Assembly: GCA_027023325.1 (NCBI GenBank)
Contig: JALVVQ010000313.1
Coordinates: 1-23,706, forward strand
Reading direction: 5' to 3'
DNA from: Campylobacteraceae bacterium
GTDB lineage: Bacteria > Campylobacterota > Campylobacteria > Campylobacterales > Sulfurovaceae
DNA: 23,706 nucleotides
Shown: positions 1 to 7,837 of the stretch, one piece after another
Layout: the number at the start of each line of letters is the position of its first letter
How positions within the stretch are numbered: the first letter of the stretch is position 1
Translations under genes and position numbers: made by a program
The notes under the pieces: generated by a model
Told to the model about the DNA's origin: nothing
Seen by the model: only the letters and a program-made list of their open reading frames with translations
Databases searched by the model: none

Positions 1-15
1 TTCTAGAGGTTTCCT

Positions 16-963
16 TTAGTAACCAGCTCTGTCTATTTTGCCTTTGTGGCAGCGGCTTTTCGTACGGCTTCCCTTTCCTATGAGTTCTGCAAGTCTGTCT
101 CCTCTACCTCCGACATGAATCCAAAACTCCGTCACAAGCCCGCCTTGGCACTTCATCTCTACTCTCTCACCTGCACCTTTGCCAAAGGCATGGTCAAAGG
201 CACCCCTCACCTGTGACAGTGTGATTTTTTTGCCCACATGGCTTCGTAGCAATTTGCCTACTGCGGAATGATCCACTTCACTCGCCAGTGTCAGTGCATC
301 ATGATAGTAGCGGTCTGCACTTTTTCCATAACAAGTGCCGTGCTTGATCCACTCATGCTTGTGCAGTCTAGAGACATAGCCAGGCATATAACTGTCCATG
401 AGTTCTAGCGTGCTCTCTTCTATATCGATATTGGGGAGGGCTTTCCACTGATGGTGCTTGTCTTTGGCAATGCTTTTCTGAGGCACACCACAGTAGGCAT
501 TGTTGCGAGGCTGTGGCCAGAGACCGTGGAGTACGAGCTTACCTTTTTCACTCTTTTTAGGGTTTCGACACTCTGTTTTTTTACGGTGTGTTTCACAGAA
601 AGCATTGTGCCAGCTCAGTACCAAAAGTGACTGTTTTTTTGATATGTTATTAGATAATATTGGTTTTTGATATTTTTTAGTATATATTGATTTTTTGGTC
701 TTTTTGCTTGATTTACTATTTTTTGAAAAACATGAAGGGTCTACCCACCTCTGTGCGATACTTTCATTCGGGATAAGTACCAGAAACTGCCCTTTGTGTT
801 TCTTTAGTACCGTATAGGTCTGGCCTCTATCCAGTTTGACATGATGGGTATTTTTTGTGTGTTTCATGTTGTTATAGGCTTCACACTCCATAGCAGGTGA
901 TGCAGTAAATCTGGCAAACGCAAACGAAGCAGAAAGCAGTGACAGAAGTAGTAGTCGATTCAT
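16..963 (-). CDS. Secreted ribonuclease T2 family protein
   Basis: Predicted exported endoribonuclease that would cleave RNA through a 2',3'-cyclic phosphate intermediate. The 315-residue product has a signal peptide (about 1-18, hydrophobic LLLLSLLSASFAFA). Next come an SH3-like stretch (about 25-80) and a Lys/Ser-rich linker (80-110). The RNase T2 domain carries both catalytic motifs: HGLWPQ (His146) and HEWIKHGTC (His203, Glu204, Lys207, His208), with several cysteines likely to form disulfides. I chose the ATG at 963 over one 45 bases upstream because AAGGAA precedes it at good spacing and the signal peptide then starts at residue 1. The gene is divergent from the phosphoethanolamine transferase. 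Its TATAAT box lies at 991-996. Family assignment is secure; substrate (nutrient RNA or envelope stress) is unknown. Confidence 0.9.
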   Translation of the reverse strand: MNRLLLLSLLSASFAFARFTASPAMECEAYNNMKHTKNTHHVKLDRGQTYTVLKKHKGQFLVLIPNESIAQRWVDPSCFSKNSKSSKKTKKSIYTKKYQKPILSNNISKKQSLLVLSWHNAFCETHRKKTECRNPKKSEKGKLVLHGLWPQPRNNAYCGVPQKSIAKDKHHQWKALPNIDIEESTLELMDSYMPGYVSRLHKHEWIKHGTCYGKSADRYYHDALTLASEVDHSAVGKLLRSHVGKKITLSQVRGAFDHAFGKGAGERVEMKCQGGLVTEFWIHVGGRGDRLAELIGKGSRTKSRCHKGKIDRAGY

Positions 964-990
964 GATTTTTTCCTTATTTTTCAGTGCCGT

Positions 991-1033
991 ATTATACAGA
1001 AAATTCAAAAAAATAAGCCTTTTTGGATAAAAT
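991..1033. promoter_or_regulatory. Divergent promoter region, RNase T2 gene (-) and eptA-like gene (+)
   Basis: On the minus strand TATAAT is at 991-996, about 28 bases before the RNase start codon. On the plus strand the string TTTTTGGATAAAAT ends with a -10 box TAAAAT at 1028-1033, which matches the T-rich extended -10 style of Campylobacterota. Transcription from the plus box would begin near 1040 and leave a leader of about 25 bases. Prediction from motif only. Confidence 0.55.
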
Positions 1034-1051
1034 ACACCAACCTATTCTCCC

Positions 1052-1068
1052 AGAGGACATATCCTATT
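1052..1068 (+). promoter_or_regulatory. Ribosome binding site and putative ATT start of the eptA-like gene
   Basis: AGAGGA at 1052-1057 is followed after eight bases by ATT at 1066. No ATG, GTG or TTG occurs in this frame between the predicted transcription start (about 1040) and the TTG at 1153, although conserved-looking EptA sequence fills that interval. The ribosome binding site therefore favours the ATT. Confidence 0.5.
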
Positions 1069-2661
1069 AGACACACGACACAAAACAGACTCATTGTCAT
1101 CGTCAGTTTCTTTCTAATTCTCGTTGGAAACTATACTTTTTTTACCCAAACTTTGAAGGTCTATCCAGCCATCATGGCCAATATTGGGTTTCTTTTTTCT
1201 CTTGTGATCCTTTTGGGCGCACTCAATCTCTTTCTTTTTACCCTTTTTAGCTCTCGATACACCACCAAGCCTCTTTTGATCTTAACGCTTTTGGTCTCTT
1301 CGCTGACAGCGTACTTTATGGATACCTTTCATGTGGTGATAGACACGGGCATGATCCGAAATGTCATGCAGACCAACCTGCGTGAGTCACTGGATCTCTT
1401 GAGCCCACGGCTGCTAGGCTATTTTCTCCTATTGGGACTGCTGCCTTCGTATCTGGTCTATCGTACACCACTACGGTATGGCACACTCAAAAAGGAACTG
1501 CTCACCAAGATACTCATGCCACTGCTCTCTGCTGCACTTATGGCAGGGAGTATGGCACTTTTCAGCAAACATTACACTTCTTTTATCCGGGAACACAAGC
1601 CACTCAGATATAACACCAACCCCAGCTACTGGATCTATAGCATCGTCAAATATATCAACAAAACCTATTTTGACGGCCCTGTGGTCGTGCAGCCTGTAGG
1701 CAGAGATGCCACTATCAAAGAGGATGGACAGCCAAAAAAACTCATCATCATGGTGGTGGGTGAGGCTGCACGATCGGATCATTTTAGCCTCAATGGATAC
1801 AATAAAGAGACCAACCCGCTACTTTCACAGATAGATATGATCAGCTATCCCCTCTTTTACTCTTGTGGTACCGCCACCGCACAGTCTGTTCCCTGCATGT
1901 TTTCTCGCTTTAATCGAGAAGCATTTAGCTATCAAAAGGGTATCGGTTATGAAAATGTGCTCGATATCCTCAAGCACACAGGCAAAGTCTCACTGCTGTG
2001 GCGAGACAACAACTCAGACAGCAAGGGGGTAGCACTCAGGATCCCCTATCAGGACTATAAAACAGCCAAGCACAATAGTATCTGTGAAGAAGGCGAATGT
2101 AGAGATGAGGGGATGCTCGTAGGTTTAGACCACTACATTGCCGACCAAAATAGCAGCCATATACTTATCGTACTTCATCAAATGGGCAACCATGGCCCCG
2201 CCTACTACAAACGCTATCCCAAAGCATTTGCACATTTCACCCCTACCTGCAAGACCAATCAGGTCGAACAGTGCAGCCGAGAGGAAATCAGCAATGCCTA
2301 CGATAATGCCCTACGGTACACCGATGCATTTCTCTCCAAGACAATCGCCTTTCTCAAGCAGTATGACAGCAGCTATCAGACAGCCATGCTCTATGTCGCA
2401 GATCATGGGGAGAGTCTGGGAGAGAATGGTGTCTATCTTCATGGTATGCCCTATTTTATGGCACCGGATGCCCAGAAGCATGTAGGAGCATTGCTCTGGC
2501 TTGGGGAGAGCATGAAGCCTACACTCGATATGCCTAAGCTCAAGCAGAGTGCAAAGAAGAAGCATACACAAGATGCACTCTTCCATACGCTTCTAGGGCT
2601 TTTTGGTGTCAAGACAAGTGAATATAAGCCCCAGTTGGATCTCCTGCATGACGCTCGGTAG
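1066..2661 (+). CDS. eptA: EptA-like lipid A phosphoethanolamine transferase
   Basis: Inner-membrane enzyme of the sulfatase-like EptA/MCR family that moves phosphoethanolamine from phosphatidylethanolamine to lipid A (or another surface glycan), lowering negative charge. The N-terminal part has several membrane helices. The periplasmic domain shows VVGEAARSDH (zinc-ligand Glu), SCGTATAQSVPCMF (second Thr is the nucleophile by analogy with MCR-1 Thr285), GNHGPAYY, and DHGESLGENGVYLHG (zinc Asp/His). The conventional start is TTG at 1153, but the frame is open upstream and encodes TQNRLIVIVSFFLILVGNYT, typical of EptA first helices. The only start-like codon there is ATT at 1066, eight bases after AGAGGA (1052-1057), giving 531 residues. 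It overlaps the PAP2 gene by 14 bases. Exact lipid target not determinable. Confidence 0.88.
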   Translation: MRHTTQNRLIVIVSFFLILVGNYTFFTQTLKVYPAIMANIGFLFSLVILLGALNLFLFTLFSSRYTTKPLLILTLLVSSLTAYFMDTFHVVIDTGMIRNVMQTNLRESLDLLSPRLLGYFLLLGLLPSYLVYRTPLRYGTLKKELLTKILMPLLSAALMAGSMALFSKHYTSFIREHKPLRYNTNPSYWIYSIVKYINKTYFDGPVVVQPVGRDATIKEDGQPKKLIIMVVGEAARSDHFSLNGYNKETNPLLSQIDMISYPLFYSCGTATAQSVPCMFSRFNREAFSYQKGIGYENVLDILKHTGKVSLLWRDNNSDSKGVALRIPYQDYKTAKHNSICEEGECRDEGMLVGLDHYIADQNSSHILIVLHQMGNHGPAYYKRYPKAFAHFTPTCKTNQVEQCSREEISNAYDNALRYTDAFLSKTIAFLKQYDSSYQTAMLYVADHGESLGENGVYLHGMPYFMAPDAQKHVGALLWLGESMKPTLDMPKLKQSAKKKHTQDALFHTLLGLFGVKTSEYKPQLDLLHDAR

Positions 2662-3343
2662 ACAGATAGCACTGACCGCAGCACTGCTCGTGCTTGCGAT
2701 CTATCTTTTTGGTGTGACTGACATAGATCTATGGGTACAGGATCTCCTCTATGATACCCAGACACACCAATGGATACTTGATCGCAACCTCCAGCCCTAC
2801 CGGTGGATATTCTATGATGGTGTCAAGGTAGTATTGGTTCTTTTTGCCTTGTCGATGTTGCTTTCACTGCTTTTGGGGAGAAAGAGTGCCTTGGTACAGC
2901 GATACAGACAGGGGATACTCATCGTGGTGCTCTCTGCACTCATTGTCCCCACTGCTGCCAGCAGCCTAAAAAAAGTCACCAATATGCCCTGCCCCAAACA
3001 CAGCATACGCTATGGTGGCACCTATCCTCATACGGTTGTCTGGGAACACTATCCTAAAGCATTGAACGGACTAAGCCCTACACAATGCTGGCCTGCCGGA
3101 CATGCCAGCGGTGGCTTTGCGCTGCTGAGTCTCTTTTTTCTTTTTAAGCGCAGAAAAAACCAATATAGGGCACTACTCTTTGCTTTAGGCATGGGATGGG
3201 TGATGGGAGGATATAAGATGCTCATTGGAGATCACTATTTCAGCCACACATGGATTACCATGCTACTCTCTTGGCTACTTATTGTATTGATTACAAAGGG
3301 AGTTAGGACTCTTTCTCCGGAGGATAAGTCGGCTCACCTTTGA
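2648..3343 (+). CDS. PAP2-family membrane phosphatase
   Basis: Integral membrane phosphatase of the PAP2 (type 2 phosphatidic acid phosphatase) superfamily, 231 residues. Core motifs are visible: KKVTNMPCP (motif 1 Lys), CWPAGHASGG (motif 2 with the catalytic-cycle His) and GDHYFSHTW (motif 3 with the nucleophile-region His). About five or six membrane helices surround them. The start is the ATG at 2648 inside the end of the eptA-like gene (14-base overlap, suggesting coupling); an earlier GTG at 2603 would add an unlikely tail. In H. pylori the lipid A 1-phosphatase LpxE (HP0021) lies next to EptA (HP0022), so a lipid A or phospholipid phosphatase role is plausible. Undecaprenyl-phosphate or phosphatidylglycerol-phosphate substrates cannot be excluded. 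Its last 41 bases overlap the convergent helicase gene. Confidence 0.82.
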   Translation: MTLGRQIALTAALLVLAIYLFGVTDIDLWVQDLLYDTQTHQWILDRNLQPYRWIFYDGVKVVLVLFALSMLLSLLLGRKSALVQRYRQGILIVVLSALIVPTAASSLKKVTNMPCPKHSIRYGGTYPHTVVWEHYPKALNGLSPTQCWPAGHASGGFALLSLFFLFKRRKNQYRALLFALGMGWVMGGYKMLIGDHYFSHTWITMLLSWLLIVLITKGVRTLSPEDKSAHL

Positions 3344-5360
3344 GTAGACCTGCTTCGTAGAGAAAAGGAGAGGGCTTAAAATCGATCTTTTTGACCCGAT
3401 CGTACTTGGCATAAGAGAGCGAGAGCCTGTCTTTGGCACGGGTGACAGCCACATAAAAGAGCCTGCGTTCCTCCTCCAGCGCACCACCGCTGCGATTCAT
3501 AAGCTTATGGTTGGGAAAGCGTCCATCCATCAGGTCGATGACATAGACCTCATTAAACTCCAATCCTTTGGAGGCATGTACTGTCAGTAGATTGACTCCC
3601 TCCCCTTCACTCAGCTCTCCACCTCCCAAAATCATCGCATTGACAAAACGCTCCAGCTCCCTATAGTGACTGGAGAGGTCTAGCAGCAGGCGTGCCTTTC
3701 GCATGATACGCTCTTTGGCGCGCTCTTTTTTCTCCCGATCCACTTCCCCTGTTTTTAGTCTGGCTCTTTGGGTAGAGAGCGTCTCTACAATCTGGGCGTA
3801 AAGTCTAGAGTTGATCGCATGAGAAAGAATGGTTTTGGGTATCCTACTCTGCTGCACAGTCTGGAGAAGCTGGTAGTAGTCGATAAAGTATTTTACTCCC
3901 TCTTGTCCCAGTTTGGGATGCTTGAGCAGTGGATGTGCGCGTATGGACTCGCTCATCTCCAGATGCTTGAAGCGTGTAACTGACCCGATCTCCAGGTCAT
4001 CATCAAAAAGCCCTAACTGCATATTTTTATGGGGATTGAGTTTGGGAAGATCGAAGACCTCTGGGTGCAAGACGCCTCTGAGGAGATTCCCGTTACCAAA
4101 ATGGATGAGGCATTGAAAGAGCTCTTTTGAGAGTGCGGAGCCTATACCCTTTCCATATTCAAAAATATGAATGAATGCCATCATGTCTTTGGGGTTCACC
4201 ATCAAAGAGAGAAGATCAAGCAAAAACTTCACCTCTTTGGACTCAAAGAAGCTGGTACCTCCTTTGCGTTTGCAGGGAAGACCAAGCTCTCTCAAACTCG
4301 CTTCAATCCCGTCTGCACTGGCGTTATTGCGAAAGATCACTGCAATATGCTCATTGGGAAGATGGCTCTTTTTGATCATGCCGGCAATGGATTGGTACTG
4401 AACAAAAAGTTCATCATAAACCAAGAGCTTGGGGGGATGGGCATCCCCTATCCTACCAACTTCCAGCTTCTTGGGATAGATGCGTTCATTGCGTTCGATT
4501 ACCCTGTTTGCCAGAGAGAGAATCGGTGCAACCGAACGATAGTTTTTGCTCAGCGTAAAGACCTTGGCATCAGGATAGCGGTCGGCAAATGAAGCGATAT
4601 TTTGGATATTGGCACCATTAAACGCATAGATACTCTGATCATAATCCCCCACACAAAAGAGAGATTTGGACTTTAAGGCATCGATCAATGCACTCTGTAG
4701 CGTATTGGTATCTTGATACTCGTCTACAAGTATCTCATCGAAGGGTATGCTGTTTTCCAGTAGATACTTTCGCATATGCAACAGCAGGTCATTGAAAGAG
4801 ACAAACCCATATTCTGCCTTGGTCGCTTCAAACTCTTCACAGATATCCAGATAGATATCCATCAGCACCTCGTGATCGGGATATTGTGCCAAAAACCACT
4901 GATCAAAGGTCTCCAAAGAAGCATTTTGATAGAGCTGATACATCTCATACAGATAGGTAGCGGAAAAGGGCTCTATATCATGGTTGAGCCGTTTGAACTG
5001 TCGCTTCTCATAGGTGCTGCGAAAGAGGGTCTTGAGCTCACCGGGCTGCTTGAGCGAGAGTCCTGGTGTCATTTTTTTGAGCCAGCGGTAGCAGACAGCG
5101 TGAAAGGTGCCTGATTCGATACGCTCAAGTGTGCTCTTGGGAAAGAAGGCGCCCAGCCTGGCGATCATCTCCCCTGCGGCCTTGTTCGTAAAGGTGAGTA
5201 GCAGTATCTTCTCCGGAGCGATACCTTCCTTGAGCAGGTGCACGATCCTTCCCACGATCGTAGAGGTTTTACCTGTGCCTGCGCTGGCAATAATGAGATT
5301 GAATCCGCTTTTGGCAGTGGCGGCACGGTGCTGTGCCTCATTCAGTGTATTAAGAGGCAT
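3303..5360 (-). CDS. UvrD/PcrA/Rep-type ATP-dependent DNA helicase
   Basis: Superfamily 1A 3'-5' DNA helicase, 685 residues, the usual UvrD/PcrA length. Motifs in order: LNEAQHRAAT (Q-motif), ASAGTGKTST (Walker A, 25-34), LLLTFTNKAAGEM (Ia), ILVDEYQDTN (II), VGDYDQSIYAFNGA (III), LSKNYRS, AVIFRNNA (IV), NLLTVHASKGLEF (V) and RRLFYVAVTRAKDRL (VI). Expected roles are DNA repair and clearing of replication obstacles. Nine bases separate it from the upstream 112-residue gene; no clear Shine-Dalgarno sequence sits before its ATG, so it may rely on coupling. Whether it is the UvrD, PcrA or Rep orthologue cannot be settled here, so no symbol is given. Confidence 0.92.
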   Translation of the reverse strand: MPLNTLNEAQHRAATAKSGFNLIIASAGTGKTSTIVGRIVHLLKEGIAPEKILLLTFTNKAAGEMIARLGAFFPKSTLERIESGTFHAVCYRWLKKMTPGLSLKQPGELKTLFRSTYEKRQFKRLNHDIEPFSATYLYEMYQLYQNASLETFDQWFLAQYPDHEVLMDIYLDICEEFEATKAEYGFVSFNDLLLHMRKYLLENSIPFDEILVDEYQDTNTLQSALIDALKSKSLFCVGDYDQSIYAFNGANIQNIASFADRYPDAKVFTLSKNYRSVAPILSLANRVIERNERIYPKKLEVGRIGDAHPPKLLVYDELFVQYQSIAGMIKKSHLPNEHIAVIFRNNASADGIEASLRELGLPCKRKGGTSFFESKEVKFLLDLLSLMVNPKDMMAFIHIFEYGKGIGSALSKELFQCLIHFGNGNLLRGVLHPEVFDLPKLNPHKNMQLGLFDDDLEIGSVTRFKHLEMSESIRAHPLLKHPKLGQEGVKYFIDYYQLLQTVQQSRIPKTILSHAINSRLYAQIVETLSTQRARLKTGEVDREKKERAKERIMRKARLLLDLSSHYRELERFVNAMILGGGELSEGEGVNLLTVHASKGLEFNEVYVIDLMDGRFPNHKLMNRSGGALEEERRLFYVAVTRAKDRLSLSYAKYDRVKKIDFKPSPFLYEAGLLKGEPTYPPEKES

Positions 5361-5369
5361 AGATGAAGA

Positions 5370-5708
5370 TTAGGCTGAGAGGCCAGTGATATAAAAGGTA
5401 TGTTTGCCTTCTACTTTTGCGAGAGAGACTTTGTATTTTTCACTCCATTTCTCCAAGGTTTCAAGAAACGGTGCCACATCTTCATCCCGGGTATGCTCTG
5501 TTTTGACTTTGAGGTAGGCAGAGGAGTTGGACATGGCAATATATCCACCATAATGCTTGAGTTCGTCATGTAGGCTCAAAATGTGTTTTGAAAAGCTATC
5601 AAACCCTTGGGTATTGGCTACAATTCCCTCCATCTGTGTCATCATCACAGGTGTAGTGGGATAGCCCAACTGTATCAATAGGTTTTCAGGAGTGATTTGG
5701 ATATTCAT
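5370..5708 (-). CDS. Conserved-looking hypothetical protein, 112 aa
   Basis: I do not recognise this protein. It is soluble, without signal peptide or membrane segment, mixed alpha/beta in character, with the stretch HYGGYIAMSNSSAYLKVK in the middle. AGAAGG precedes the ATG at good spacing. It lies nine bases upstream of the helicase and 45 bases downstream of a second unrecognised gene on the same strand, so the three probably share a transcript. Nothing in the sequence points to a function. Confidence 0.7.
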   Translation of the reverse strand: MNIQITPENLLIQLGYPTTPVMMTQMEGIVANTQGFDSFSKHILSLHDELKHYGGYIAMSNSSAYLKVKTEHTRDEDVAPFLETLEKWSEKYKVSLAKVEGKHTFYITGLSA

Positions 5709-5753
5709 ATATTGCCTTCTAAAATGGTTTTTGGCATTTTATCCAATCTCTTA

Positions 5754-6383
5754 TTAGAATAGCTTATCGCTTGGCTTGATTTTATCCAGAAGGTATTTGT
5801 AATGCTCTAGGTTTTGAAAGGCTTTTTCGTACCGCCAGCGCAGTACAAACTCCATAATGTCATTTTTGAGTCCCTCTTCCAGCTTTTCTGCTTTACCAAA
5901 GTAACTTAGCGAGATATTTTTGGCTTTTTTCTTGCCATTTTTATCTGGCTCGTAGGTGATGGCGATAATCTGGCAGTATTTTCCTTCCCGTATCTCCCCA
6001 AAATCTTCTTCTTTGAGTCCAATTCCGCTGATATTCATTGCCTTGTAGATAAAGATATCGTCAAAATTTGGCGCCTTTTCATTGATTTGAAGAGTAAGAT
6101 ATAGTGCCGCCACCCTATGGATGTTTTTTGCGCGCACCTCCTCCTCTTTGACATCAATACCCATAGTAGAGATGATGCTTTCTGCCAATCCAAGATGCCT
6201 ACCTGTAGCAACTGCTGCTTTTTCCTTTTTTGCAGATAAGACCTCTTTTGGTAATTTTTTTTCTGTTTTGTTTAAAAGTAATGGTTGTGGATCAGGTATT
6301 TCCGATGCTGTTTCTGTCTTATTGGCCAGTTTCACCTCTAGTTTGTCACTGAGTGCTTTTAGTCTGTCTAAAGTGTTGCTCAT
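5754..6383 (-). CDS. Hypothetical protein, 209 aa
   Basis: Unrecognised protein. The first 60 residues are low-complexity, rich in Lys, Glu and Ala and probably disordered or coiled. The rest (about 65-209) looks like a folded alpha/beta domain with the stretch FDDIFIYKAMNISGIGLKEEDF and a helical, charged C-terminus ending in KPSDKLF. There is no signal peptide and no membrane helix. The ATG follows AGGAGC at suitable spacing. It is the first gene of a three-gene minus-strand run leading into the UvrD-like helicase and is divergent from murA. A DNA-metabolism link is possible only by position. Confidence 0.7.
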   Translation of the reverse strand: MSNTLDRLKALSDKLEVKLANKTETASEIPDPQPLLLNKTEKKLPKEVLSAKKEKAAVATGRHLGLAESIISTMGIDVKEEEVRAKNIHRVAALYLTLQINEKAPNFDDIFIYKAMNISGIGLKEEDFGEIREGKYCQIIAITYEPDKNGKKKAKNISLSYFGKAEKLEEGLKNDIMEFVLRWRYEKAFQNLEHYKYLLDKIKPSDKLF

Positions 6384-6524
6384 ACCCGCTCCTAGCCCGT
6401 AAAATAGGATTTTAAGTTAAATATTAAGTAATATGTTACACTAATAAATATTAAACATATCTAAAAATATTAAAAACTATATAAAAATATATGAATATTT
6501 TTTTCAGAGTGGCTCTTAATTCTA

Positions 6525-6555
6525 TTGTGTTAAAATACCACAAACAAATTATAAT
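6525..6555 (+). promoter_or_regulatory. Predicted murA promoter
   Basis: The AT-rich gap upstream of murA (6405-6560) holds TTGTGTTAAAAT, with a -10 box TAAAAT at 6531-6536 that would give a leader of roughly 20 bases. A second box, TATAAT at 6550-6555, is too close to the start codon unless the mRNA is nearly leaderless. No good Shine-Dalgarno sequence precedes the ATG; GGATAA is the closest. Confidence 0.45.
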
Positions 6556-6564
6556 GGATAATAT

Positions 6565-7836
6565 ATGGATTATTTAGAGATCGTGGGCAAGCAGAAGTTA
6601 AGCGGAGAGATTACTATCAGTGGTGCCAAAAATGCCGCTCTTCCTGTCGTGGCTGCAACCATACTTAGTGACCAAGAGGTAACACTGACCAATCTGCCTG
6701 ATGTTGTTGATATTAGAACACTAATTAAACTGCTAGGTATGCTTGGAGGGAGTGTCAAGCACGACAAGACAGTGGCAGCGATAAACAATGGAAGCATCAC
6801 TTCCACCAAGGCGGTGTATGAGATTGTTTCACAGATGAGAGCTTCTATACTTGTACTTGGGCCTTTGTTGACGCGTTTTGGTGAGTGTGAAGTCAGTCTG
6901 CCTGGTGGTTGTGCGATTGGTCAACGCCCTATCGATCTACATCTCAGGGCACTAGAAGCCATGGGAGCCATCATAGAAATCAAGGGAGGGTATGTCAGAG
7001 CTGAAGCTCCTGATGGACTCCATGGCACCAAGATTGTCTTTGACAAGATTACCGTAGGTGGTACTGAGAATATCATCATGGCAGCAGCACTCGCACACGG
7101 TACGACAGAGATTATTAATGCCGCTAGGGAGCCTGAAGTCGTGCAACTCTGCGAGATGATAGCCGAAGCAGGTGTATTTGTCAACGGCATCGGCACTGGC
7201 ACTATAGTCATAGAAGGCACTGGAGGGAAACCGCTGGTGTTTGCAAACCCTATTGAGATCATCCCAGACAGGATTGAGGCGGGCACGTACCTCTGTGCCG
7301 GAGCAATTACCCATTCAGAAATTACGCTCAACAAAGTCAACCAAGAACATATCCAAGCCTCTCTGGACAAACTCGAATCCATGGGCTGCAGTTTCACTAT
7401 AGACAAAGAGCGCATTACTATACATCCAGCAAAAAATCTCAAACCCGTGAATATTATTACCACAGAATACCCTGGCTTCCCCACAGATATGCAAGCGCAG
7501 TTCATGGCAGTTTCTTCTGTCGTGAAAGAAGGAGAGAGCCTTATCGAAGAGCGACTCTTTGAAAACCGCTTCATGCATGTTAGCGAGCTCAACCGCTTGG
7601 GTACAGATATTTGGCTCAAAGGCAATACGGCTGCTGTCCGCCCCGTCAAAGAGCTCAATGGTGCCGTCGTCATGGCAACAGACCTCAGAGCAAGCTCAGC
7701 ACTGGTACTGGCAGCACTGGCAGCTAATGGAGTCACAAAGGTCAAGCGGATCTACCATCTAGACAGAGGGTATGATGATTTAGAGGGGAAGCTCTCTGCC
7801 TTGGGAGCAGATATTACGAGAAAGAGTGACAGGTAA
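6565..7836 (+). CDS. murA: UDP-N-acetylglucosamine 1-carboxyvinyltransferase
   Basis: Cytoplasmic enzyme for the first committed step of peptidoglycan synthesis: it transfers enolpyruvate from phosphoenolpyruvate to the 3'-OH of UDP-GlcNAc. The product has 423 residues, standard for the family. Visible landmarks are SGAKNAALP (Lys22 and Asn23 in the substrate site), the loop LPGGCAIGQRP with the catalytic Cys116, and the conserved FPTDMQAQFMA and RASSALVLAALAA stretches near the C-terminus. Cys rather than Asp at 116 predicts fosfomycin sensitivity at the target level. It stands alone on the plus strand, divergent from the hypothetical/helicase run and convergent with the nucleotidase, its stop codon one base from that of the nucleotidase. 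Confidence 0.97.
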   Translation: MDYLEIVGKQKLSGEITISGAKNAALPVVAATILSDQEVTLTNLPDVVDIRTLIKLLGMLGGSVKHDKTVAAINNGSITSTKAVYEIVSQMRASILVLGPLLTRFGECEVSLPGGCAIGQRPIDLHLRALEAMGAIIEIKGGYVRAEAPDGLHGTKIVFDKITVGGTENIIMAAALAHGTTEIINAAREPEVVQLCEMIAEAGVFVNGIGTGTIVIEGTGGKPLVFANPIEIIPDRIEAGTYLCAGAITHSEITLNKVNQEHIQASLDKLESMGCSFTIDKERITIHPAKNLKPVNIITTEYPGFPTDMQAQFMAVSSVVKEGESLIEERLFENRFMHVSELNRLGTDIWLKGNTAAVRPVKELNGAVVMATDLRASSALVLAALAANGVTKVKRIYHLDRGYDDLEGKLSALGADITRKSDR

Positions 7837-7837
7837 G

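Noticed and set aside
6554..6577. Seven-codon upstream open frame (MDNIWII) overlapping the murA start
   Set aside because: No ribosome binding site and expected by chance in AT-rich sequence; not enough support to call a leader peptide.
6921..7745. 274-codon open frame antisense to murA
   Set aside because: Ser/Ile-rich shadow of a certain gene, no ribosome binding site, no recognisable domain.
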